Below are positions 1-5,462 of a DNA stretch of 7,669 nt, one piece after another. Numbering within the stretch: position 1 is the stretch's first letter; every line of letters begins with the position of its first letter. Under the pieces are notes generated by a model that had not been told where the DNA came from, searched no databases, and saw only the letters and a list, made by a program, of their open reading frames with translations. A program made the position numbers and the translations under genes. Location: assembly GCA_029007015.1 (NCBI GenBank), contig JAQXHB010000066.1:1-7669 (forward strand), written 5' to 3'. Source of the DNA: Bacillota bacterium. Lineage in GTDB: Bacteria; Bacillota; Clostridia; Oscillospirales; Acutalibacteraceae.

Positions 1-2
1 TG

Positions 3-554
3 TTCCCCAACTATTAAAGCGTTTCGCGCGCAGGGGTGCGCTTGTTTTTCGGGGGGCTGTGCGGCACCCATCCGCTGGATGACACCGCCTCCGCCGCCGC
101 CTCCTTCTCCGCCGTTGACCGCTCCGCCGGTTTCAAACGCGACTGGGGGCGCGACTGGCTCGCGGGTACGGTCATTCTGTGCGACCGCTATGTCACCTCC
201 AACGCCATACATCAGGCCGGCAAACTGCCGCATGATGAGTGGGGCGAATATGTTGACTGGCTGTATGACTTTGAATTTGACAAACTCGGTTTGCCGCGCC
301 CCGATGCGGTGATATATCTTGATATGCCCATCGAGATATCCCAGCGGCTGATGAGCGGCCGTTACAACGGCGACGAGGGCAAAAAGGATATTCACGAGCG
401 CGACACCGAATATCTGCACAACTGCCGCCGCGCCGCACTGTTTGCGGCCGAGCGCATGGGCTGGAATGTCATTGCGTGCGCCGATGGCAGTCAGCCGCGC
501 TCGCGCGGGGACATTGCGGCCGATGTGCTGCGTGCTACCCTCGCTGTTCTGTAA
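3..554 (+). CDS. tmk: Thymidylate kinase, 5'-truncated by the window edge and interrupted by an in-frame TAA
   Basis: Tmk phosphorylates dTMP to dTDP with ATP in the cytosol, an essential step in dTTP synthesis. The frame shows the clostridial Tmk-type core: an AVDR motif (AASFSAVDRSAGFKRDWG), VILCDRYVTSNAIHQ matching the DRY substrate-binding motif, LPRPDAVIYLDMP, and a basic/acidic LID segment RYNGDEGKKDIHERD. The P-loop N-terminus lies before the window. Codons from position 3 read FPNY-stop-SVSRAGV and then run into RLFFGG. This fits, without gaps, the family pattern FPxY(D/E)SxxSxxVxxxxGG, so the TAA at 15-17 falls at a normally acidic residue. The GTG at 36 opens the frame after the stop but has no good ribosome binding site and would lack the P-loop, so I do not regard it as a real start. 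The frame ends with TAA, 19 nt before the DJ-1 gene. Family assignment is firm; integrity is uncertain (nonsense mutation or contig-end sequence error). Confidence 0.82.
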
Positions 555-573
555 TGAGAAACGGAGAGATAAG

Positions 574-1113
574 ATGATATATGCGTTTCTGGCCGACGGA
601 TTTGAAGAAATCGAGGCCATTGCAACCATAGATGTTCTGCGGCGAGCCGAAGTGAGCGTTACTACCGTCGGCATCGGCGGCCGCACTGTCACCGGCGCTC
701 ACGGCATAACCGTTACCGCCGACATTGCCGACAGTCAGGCGGACATAGGGCAGGCTGACGGCATCTTTTTGCCGGGCGGCATGCCGGGCACCCTCAACCT
801 TGAGGCCAGCGATACCGTGCAAGCGGCTATCACCCACTGCGCCGAGAACGGTCTGATGATTGCGGCCATATGCGCCGCGCCGTCGGTAATCGGCAAGCGA
901 GGACTGCTGGCCGGTCGTCGTGCCACATGTTTTGATGGGTTTGAATCGGCACTGACCGACGCCGTCTTTACCGGCGCGCAGTTCGAGACCGACGGCAACT
1001 TTATAACCGGTATCGGCGCCGGAGCCGCTGTTGATTTCGCCCTTGCAATAGTTGAGTACCTCAAGGGAAGGGCCGCCGCAGAGTCGCTCAGGAAGGCCAT
1101 GAAATGCCGATGA
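574..1113 (+). CDS. DJ-1/PfpI family protein (class I glutamine amidotransferase-like)
   Basis: A 179-residue cytosolic protein of the DJ-1/ThiJ/PfpI superfamily. Bacterial members are linked to protein or metabolite deglycation, chaperone activity or oxidative-stress protection, but the substrate of this one cannot be read from sequence. The length is typical of single-domain DJ-1 proteins. The N-terminal DGFEEIEAI places Glu14 where DJ-1 has the conserved Glu18. LPGGMPG (67-72) is the typical loop, and AAICAAPSVIG puts the nucleophile-elbow Cys at residue 100, equivalent to DJ-1 Cys106. The segment ATCFDGFE (117-124) follows, as in bacterial YajL-like proteins. The ATG at 574 is chosen because the family N-terminus begins there and GGAGAG at 563-568 lies 5 nt upstream; a longer in-frame reading from 442 would run through tmk. 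The 3' end overlaps the start of the folate gene by 10 nt, indicating co-translation. Confidence 0.9.
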   Translation: MIYAFLADGFEEIEAIATIDVLRRAEVSVTTVGIGGRTVTGAHGITVTADIADSQADIGQADGIFLPGGMPGTLNLEASDTVQAAITHCAENGLMIAAICAAPSVIGKRGLLAGRRATCFDGFESALTDAVFTGAQFETDGNFITGIGAGAAVDFALAIVEYLKGRAAAESLRKAMKCR

Positions 1114-1712
1114 TGGACCTGCGAATATACAAAAAGGAGTTGCGCGACAAGGCCAAGGCCAGGCGCCGCGCCCTGACGCCCGAGCAAAAGGCGGCGCTCG
1201 ATGCGGCCATCGCCAAGCGACTGCTCAGCACATGGCAGTACCGCGAGTGTCAAACCCTGCTGATATACGCCTCCACCGCTATCGAGGTGGACACATTTGC
1301 TGTTATCAATCAGGCGCTCGCGGACGGCAAGAGGGTGGCTTTGCCGCGGTGTGTACCCGGCACGCGCAATATGAATTTTCACTACATTACATCGACCGAT
1401 GAACTCTCGCCCGGCTCGTTCTCGGTGCTTGAGCCGTCACCCGATGCGCCCATTGCCGTGCGGCCGCGCCGCGCGCTGATGGTGGTGCCGGCGCTCGGAC
1501 TTGACTGGAGCGGATATCGTCTCGGCTACGGCGGCGGATACTATGACCGCTATATTGCCGAGTTCAGCGGGCGCACGATAGGCATTTGTTACAGCGCCGA
1601 CTGCCTGCGCCGACTGCATCACGGCCGATTTGACCGCACGGTCGATGTGATACTGACCGAGAAATACATCAGGCGGACAATGACAAAACATATTGGAGAT
1701 GATAAAAAATGA
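1104..1712 (+). CDS. 5-formyltetrahydrofolate cyclo-ligase (5,10-methenyl-THF synthetase)
   Basis: This 202-residue cytosolic enzyme would use ATP to convert 5-formyl-THF to 5,10-methenyl-THF, returning a storage or inhibitory folate to the one-carbon pool. The family hallmark is plain: VPALGLDWSGYRLGYGGGYYDRY (about 128-150), with the glycine-rich ATP/phosphate loop GYGGGYYDRY at 141-150. Other family features are the basic N-terminal helix (KKELRDKAKARRRAL), TLLIYAS followed by EVDT (about 51-64) and the C-terminal VDVILTE (180-186). The usual HExHDxxVD stretch is changed to LHHGRFDRTVD. Three ATGs compete (1104, 1110, 1113). I prefer 1104 because AGGAAGG at 1090-1096 is 7 nt upstream, against 13 and 16 nt for the others. 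The gene overlaps the DJ-1 stop, and its TGA overlaps the mltG ATG as ATGA. Function in the operon is metabolic; its link to neighbours is positional only. Confidence 0.93.
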   Translation: MPMMDLRIYKKELRDKAKARRRALTPEQKAALDAAIAKRLLSTWQYRECQTLLIYASTAIEVDTFAVINQALADGKRVALPRCVPGTRNMNFHYITSTDELSPGSFSVLEPSPDAPIAVRPRRALMVVPALGLDWSGYRLGYGGGYYDRYIAEFSGRTIGICYSADCLRRLHHGRFDRTVDVILTEKYIRRTMTKHIGDDKK

Positions 1713-3031
1713 GCGAATTTCAGTTCACAGGCGGGCACACGCCCGAGCCGGACAAGGCTGATAACACGCCGGTCGAGCAGCCGGTTGAGATGCCGGTTGA
1801 GCAGCCGGAAGATATTAGTTCAGAGGAAAATGTATTTGACTTCAGCCAACTGTGTGCCGACAAAATCAGCGCGCAGAACAGCATTGACAGCGATGCCGAC
1901 AGTACTCCTTACGAGCCGGCAAGCGCACCGAAAAAGCCTGCCAAGCGCAAAAAGAAAAAGGGCAATCCGGTTGCGGTACTCATCAAAATACTGGCCATAC
2001 TGATAGCGGCCATACTGCTGGCGATGGGCATCATATTGGCCATGCGCGATTATCTGGGCATCGGCAAAAATGAGGTGGTCACCCTCACCGTTGAGCAGGG
2101 CATGACTACCACACAGATTGCCGAGTTGCTTCGCGACAACAACGCCATCAGCCACCCGCTGTTCTTCAAAATTTACTCAAAGTTAAAGGGGTACGACGGC
2201 ACATACCGCGCCGGCGTATATCAGTTCAACTCCGACAAGGGGTACGACGGAATTGTCGCAGAACTGCAAAAGGGCAACAATTACGCAACCGCGACTGTGA
2301 AAATACCCGAATCGGCCACCGTTGACGACATCATTGCTCTGCTTGAGGAAAACGATGTCTGCACCAAGCAGGAATTTTTAAGCGCAATGAAGGACGACTA
2401 CCAGTACGACTTCATCAAGTACATTCCCATTGAGACGGTGCGCTACAAGTTCGAGGGTTATCTCTACCCCGATACCTACGAATTTTTCAAGAGCGATGTA
2501 AAGAACAGCGCACATCTGGCCATTGACAAGATGCTCAGCAACTTCAATGCCAAACTGCCTGACAACTATCTCGAACTGGTGGAGAATTTGAACAAGCAGT
2601 ACCCCGATATTGAAACGGCAACCGGCAAGATAACCTTCAACGATGTCATGTCCATCGCCTCCATAGTGTCGCTCGAGGCCAACGGCTTCCCCGATGAAGC
2701 AAGCAATGTCGCCGCCGTCTTTTACAACCGTTTGTGCTGGGATGAGCCGAAATATCTCGGTTCCACACCCACATACAATTACCCCGACAACCGCTACAAC
2801 ACCAATGCGCCCGACGATAATGACAAAACAAAGGACGGCTACGAGGGTCTGCCGCCCGGAGCGCAGTGCAACCCGACCATCGACTCCATCATGGGCGCGC
2901 TCCAGCCGACCAAAAACTTCAAGGCCACCTATTTTGTCACCGACAGCGATATGAAGTTCTACTACAACACTTCATATAAGGCGCACATCAACACCATCAA
3001 CGACCTCAAGAGAAAAGGAAAATGGGCATAA
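1709..3031 (+). CDS. mltG: Endolytic murein transglycosylase MltG (YceG-like)
   Basis: MltG is a membrane-anchored lytic transglycosylase that cuts nascent glycan strands and is thought to end peptidoglycan polymerisation. This 440-residue protein has a cytoplasmic N-terminal extension of about 85 residues, acidic and Pro/Glu-rich and then Lys-rich (KKPAKRKKKKG). One transmembrane helix lies at about 88-112, followed by a LysM-like region from about 122 and the YceG catalytic domain. Visible landmarks are EGYLYPDTYEFF (249-260), ASIVSLEA (317-324), VFYNRL (337-342), GLPPG (380-384) with the following CNPT, and the late YFV...H core. Glu323 is the probable catalytic acid (E. coli MltG Glu218); the usual ExE-type first acidic residue is Ser321 here. 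The start at 1709 overlaps the previous stop by 4 nt, with GGAG at 1695-1698. The length exceeds E. coli MltG mainly because of the N-terminal extension. The gene lies 3 nt before the U32 gene, as part of the same operon. Confidence 0.95.
   Translation: MSEFQFTGGHTPEPDKADNTPVEQPVEMPVEQPEDISSEENVFDFSQLCADKISAQNSIDSDADSTPYEPASAPKKPAKRKKKKGNPVAVLIKILAILIAAILLAMGIILAMRDYLGIGKNEVVTLTVEQGMTTTQIAELLRDNNAISHPLFFKIYSKLKGYDGTYRAGVYQFNSDKGYDGIVAELQKGNNYATATVKIPESATVDDIIALLEENDVCTKQEFLSAMKDDYQYDFIKYIPIETVRYKFEGYLYPDTYEFFKSDVKNSAHLAIDKMLSNFNAKLPDNYLELVENLNKQYPDIETATGKITFNDVMSIASIVSLEANGFPDEASNVAAVFYNRLCWDEPKYLGSTPTYNYPDNRYNTNAPDDNDKTKDGYEGLPPGAQCNPTIDSIMGALQPTKNFKATYFVTDSDMKFYYNTSYKAHINTINDLKRKGKWA
1769..1804 (+). 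repeat. Three tandem 12-bp units inside mltG, coding PVE(Q/M)
   Basis: Units CCGGTCGAGCAG, CCGGTTGAGATG and CCGGTTGAGCAG follow each other in phase with the codons and are succeeded by a further CCGG. They encode PVEQ-PVEM-PVEQ at residues 21-32 in the disordered cytoplasmic tail of MltG. Since 12 is a multiple of 3, unit gain or loss would leave the frame intact. Confidence 0.85.
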
Positions 3032-3034
3032 AGT

Positions 3035-4249
3035 ATGACAAAACCTGAACTTCTGTGCCCCGCGGGCGACCTGGTGCGGCTCAAATGTGCGGTCGACTTC
3101 GGCGCCGACGCCGTTTATCTGGCCGGCACAGAGTTTGGCATGCGCACGGCATCGGCCAACTTCACGCCCGAGCAACTCATCGAGGGGGTCAATTATGCCC
3201 ACGCGCACGGCGTGCGTGTGCATGTCACCTGTAACACTGTGCCGCACCCCGACGAAATGGAGCGTCTGCCGCAGTTTATCACTGCGGCGCGTGACGCCGG
3301 CGTAGACGCATTCATTGTAGCCGACTTGGGCACGATGAGCATGGTCAGACAGTTGGCGCCCGATGTTGATATTCACTCCTCGGTGCAGTCGGGCATAACC
3401 AACCAGTACACCGCATGCGAACTTTACCGGCTGGGCGCAAAACGCGTCGTGCTGGCGCGCGAATTATCGCTCGACGAGATACGGACTATACGCGCAAACA
3501 CTCCGCCTGAACTGGAGTTGGAAGCCTTTGTGCACGGTGCCATGTGCGTCAGTTACTCCGGCCGCTGTCTGCTGTCCAGTTACATGACCGGCAGAGATGC
3601 CAACCGCGGCGACTGCGCACAGCCCTGCCGCTGGAGTTACAGTTTGATGGAGCAAAAGCGTCCCGGTCAGTATTTCGACATTACCGAAACCGATAAGGGC
3701 ACATATATTCTCAACGCCAACGATTTGTGCATGGCTGAGCACATAGACGACCTCGTGCGCGCGGGCGTCACCAGTTTTAAAATTGAGGGGCGCGCCAAAT
3801 CGCACTACTATGTGGCGGTCACGACCAATGCCTACCGCGGCGCAATCGACGCTTGGGCGAGCGACCCCGATGCACCTCTGCCGCAGTGGGTGACCGACGA
3901 ACTGAGCAAAATCAGCCACCGCACCTATTCGACCGGCTTCTTTTACGGCCGCCCCGAGAACGGCCAGACCTATCCAACCGCCGGCTACGAGCGCGACTAT
4001 GCTGTGGCCGCCGTCGTTGAGGGCTATGAGGATGGCAAAGTCATTGCGTCACTCAAAAACAAATTCAGCCGCGGCACCGTGCTCGACTGCCTCGAGCCGG
4101 GGCATGCTCCCTTTGCCGTGCCGACCGAACAACTTACCGATGAGGCCGGCAACACTGTCGATGCGCCCAACCGACCGACAATGCTCATTGGCATACCGTT
4201 TGAGCGGGCGATAACCGCCGGCTCACTGCTGCGAATGAAAAGCGAGTAA
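3035..4249 (+). CDS. U32 peptidase-family protein, TrhP-like tRNA hydroxylation factor
   Basis: A 404-residue cytosolic protein of the U32 family. Characterised relatives (E. coli TrhP, formerly YegQ; B. subtilis TrhP1/TrhP2, formerly YrrN/YrrO) are required for prephenate-dependent hydroxylation of U34 in tRNA. Protease activity is doubtful for this branch. The N-terminal PELLCPAGDLVRLKCAVDFGADAVYLAG opens a TIM-barrel-like domain. The U32 signature is at 164-182 (AFVHGAMCVSYSGRCLLSS). Cys171, Cys178, Cys194 and Cys198 have spacing C-x6-C-x15-C-x3-C, consistent with the iron-sulfur cluster reported for the family. FKIEGRAKS (248-256) and a small C-terminal beta domain (about 323-402) follow. 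Length is close to the longer Gram-positive paralogue, YrrO/TrhP2. The ATG at 3035 starts the conserved MTKPELLCPAG; the best SD-like AAGGA (3015-3019) is 15 nt away, so translational coupling to mltG, whose stop is 3 nt upstream, is likely. B. subtilis also keeps mltG (yrrL) beside these genes. Confidence 0.9.
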   Translation: MTKPELLCPAGDLVRLKCAVDFGADAVYLAGTEFGMRTASANFTPEQLIEGVNYAHAHGVRVHVTCNTVPHPDEMERLPQFITAARDAGVDAFIVADLGTMSMVRQLAPDVDIHSSVQSGITNQYTACELYRLGAKRVVLARELSLDEIRTIRANTPPELELEAFVHGAMCVSYSGRCLLSSYMTGRDANRGDCAQPCRWSYSLMEQKRPGQYFDITETDKGTYILNANDLCMAEHIDDLVRAGVTSFKIEGRAKSHYYVAVTTNAYRGAIDAWASDPDAPLPQWVTDELSKISHRTYSTGFFYGRPENGQTYPTAGYERDYAVAAVVEGYEDGKVIASLKNKFSRGTVLDCLEPGHAPFAVPTEQLTDEAGNTVDAPNRPTMLIGIPFERAITAGSLLRMKSE

Positions 4250-4289
4250 TCATTTTTATTGGTTGCTATACAAATTCATAAACATCAAA

Positions 4290-4336
4290 CCGCGACCGCC
4301 TGCACTAATGTGCAAACGGCCGCGGCTATTTTTTTT
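4290..4336 (+). terminator. Rho-independent terminator of the tmk-to-U32 operon
   Basis: CCGCG-A-CCG (4290-4298) pairs with CGG-C-CGCGG (4317-4325) with one A/C mismatch. A CC/AA internal loop separates this from a perfect upper stem TGCAC/GTGCA (4301-4305 and 4310-4314) with loop TAAT. Eight Ts follow at 4329-4336. It lies 40 nt after the U32 stop, in a convergent gap. On the - strand the same hairpin is preceded by an A tract but followed only by a broken T stretch, so it may serve the epimerase gene weakly. Confidence 0.85.
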
Positions 4337-4361
4337 GATATTATCCCACACTATCGCGCGC

Positions 4362-5216
4362 TCAATCCAAAACCTCGATAGAATGTTCTCTGACGAATAC
4401 TTCGCCCCTGTTAATATGGCATATGCCCTGCTTTGTTTCAAACTGCCCGTTGCTGTCATCGCGGTCGGCAATCCCGCACCACGGCTCAATACAGATGAAC
4501 GGCGCATTCGGCTTGGTCCACAGCAGCAGATACGGGAACCCGTCAAACGAAACCTTAACGGCACGGCCGTTGTCTCTGTTTTTAAGCACCACATGGTCGC
4601 CCTTAAAGTTCAGGAACACGAGGGCATCTACGGCAAAATACTTGTAGTCGAGCGGCAGAACATCGCTGTCCTCTGTTACTGTCAGTTGCTCATATCCCAG
4701 CGTGTTCGGGCCGGTCAGCACGGTGCTTACAAGGGTTTGTTTTTCGGGCAGAAGCAGGTCGTACTGCTCAATGCCCTCGGGGCAGAAATAGCCCTCATGT
4801 CCGCCAACCGAAAAGTACATTTCCTCGCCGTCGCGGTTGCGGATGTCATAACGGATAACCAACCTCTTGCCGCTCAGTTTGTATGTGATGCGAAACTCAA
4901 AACGGTAGGGAAACTGCTCAAATGTTTCGGGCGTATCGACAAGCAAAAATGTGACCGCATCCTGCTCGACGCTCTCTGCAACAAACTCCATGTTTCTGGC
5001 AAAGCCGTGCTTCGGGATATGATACTCTTTGTTTCCCAGACGGTATGTGTCATTTATCAGCCCGCTGCAAATGGGGAACAGCACCGGGCACGACCCACGC
5101 CAAAAGATGTCATCGCCGGGCCAGATATAATCGTTTTTGCCGTCGGACAGCCCTTTCAGTTCAGCGCCGATCTCGCTGAATTTGGCAGTCAGTATGTTGT
5201 TGGTAATGGTTATCAC
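4362..5216 (-). CDS. Aldose 1-epimerase family protein (LacX-like galactose mutarotase)
   Basis: A 284-residue cytosolic protein of the aldose 1-epimerase superfamily, which interconverts alpha and beta anomers of hexoses and related sugars. It resembles the LacX-type subgroup found in Firmicutes. The beta-sandwich landmarks are visible: IGAELKGL (16-23), YIWPGDDIFWRGSCPVLFP (30-48), HGFAR (70-74), VGGHEGYF (137-144) and FICIEPWCGIAD (240-251). By position, His70 and His140 would be the conserved histidines and Glu244 the general base; this is inferred from family pattern, not tested. The substrate is unknown. Translation begins at a GTG (5216-5214), because AAGGAGGA (complement of 5223-5230) sits 6 nt upstream and MITITNN is the natural start of the first strand. 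The gene converges on the U32 gene and diverges from the tail-fibre-like gene, so it is transcribed alone here. Codon use resembles the housekeeping genes. Confidence 0.9.
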   Translation of the reverse strand: MITITNNILTAKFSEIGAELKGLSDGKNDYIWPGDDIFWRGSCPVLFPICSGLINDTYRLGNKEYHIPKHGFARNMEFVAESVEQDAVTFLLVDTPETFEQFPYRFEFRITYKLSGKRLVIRYDIRNRDGEEMYFSVGGHEGYFCPEGIEQYDLLLPEKQTLVSTVLTGPNTLGYEQLTVTEDSDVLPLDYKYFAVDALVFLNFKGDHVVLKNRDNGRAVKVSFDGFPYLLLWTKPNAPFICIEPWCGIADRDDSNGQFETKQGICHINRGEVFVREHSIEVLD

Positions 5217-5222
5217 GATAAA

Positions 5223-5230
5223 TCCTCCTT
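5223..5230 (-). promoter_or_regulatory. Strong ribosome binding site fixing the GTG start of the epimerase
   Basis: The complement reads AAGGAGGA, nearly the full anti-16S match, 6 nt before the GTG at 5216. No in-frame ATG gives comparable spacing, so this site decides the start and shows that the organism uses canonical SD initiation. Confidence 0.85.
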
Positions 5231-5275
5231 ACAAAAACGGTGTGAATATTTGGCACCGCCATTACACCCACACTT

Positions 5276-5304
5276 ATTTTACACCATCGTTGTAAACATT
5301 GCAA
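5276..5304 (-). promoter_or_regulatory. Probable sigma-70/SigA-type promoter of the epimerase gene
   Basis: On the - strand, TTGCAA (5304-5299; 4 of 6 to TTGACA) is followed by a 17-nt spacer and TAAAAT (5281-5276; 5 of 6 to TATAAT). Transcription would start near 5269, giving a leader of roughly 50 nt that includes the ribosome binding site. The heptamer TTACACC (+ strand) occurs at 5262-5268 and 5279-5285, the second copy overlapping the -10 box. The assignment rests on consensus match and spacing only. Confidence 0.5.
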
Positions 5305-5402
5305 TAGCATTTGACCGCCGCAAAGTAGGATTTTTTGCAGATAAATCACTGATAGGTAACACTTTTTTCAAAAAATAAGATGGAAGTTTATTTAAAAAAA
5401 TT

Positions 5403-5420
5403 GTTGCTGCAACCGTTGCA
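5403..5420. promoter_or_regulatory. Alternating palindrome GTTGC-T-GCAAC-C-GTTGCA, possible operator
   Basis: Three half-sites alternate in orientation: GTTGC (5403-5407), GCAAC (5409-5413) and GTTGC (5415-5419). They form two overlapping odd-centre palindromes, GTTGCTGCAAC and TGCAACCGTTGCA. The element lies about 43 nt before the tail-fibre-like ATG and about 100 nt upstream of the epimerase -35 box. The second palindrome, with its central CCG, resembles operators of LacI-family sugar regulators. No regulator gene is in the window, and a role is inferred from symmetry and position alone. Confidence 0.35.
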
Positions 5421-5449
5421 CTTTTTCGCCGTTATTATGAAACCCAATT

Positions 5450-5454
5450 AGGAG
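5450..5454 (+). promoter_or_regulatory. Ribosome binding site of the tail-fibre-like gene
   Basis: AGGAG ends 8 nt before the ATG at 5463, a standard spacing that supports this start. I could not find a convincing -35/-10 pair for the gene between 5305 and 5449, although the stretch around 5330-5400 is AT-rich. Confidence 0.75.
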
Positions 5455-5462
5455 TGTGACAA

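Noticed and set aside
36..38. GTG as a genuine start for a short Tmk
   Set aside because: Such a protein would lack the P-loop and the conserved FPxY segment, which is still visible upstream of it in the same frame.
442..573. N-terminal extension of the DJ-1 protein from an upstream ATG
   Set aside because: The extra 44 codons overlap the tmk 3' end in another frame, and the family N-terminus with its ribosome binding site starts at 574.
735..1382. 215-codon open frame on the - strand across the DJ-1 and cyclo-ligase genes
   Set aside because: Both + strand genes carry diagnostic motifs and good starts; this frame is a by-product of GC-rich codon bias.
4263..5378. 371-codon open frame on the + strand opposite the epimerase gene
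   Set aside because: It is antisense to a clearly recognisable epimerase with a perfect ribosome binding site, begins within the terminator region, and shows no family motif.
5217..5462. Phage attachment site or tRNA gene at the host/phage-like boundary
   Set aside because: No tRNA cloverleaf and no direct repeat with the right side of the window could be seen; the only structures are the promoter and short palindromes.
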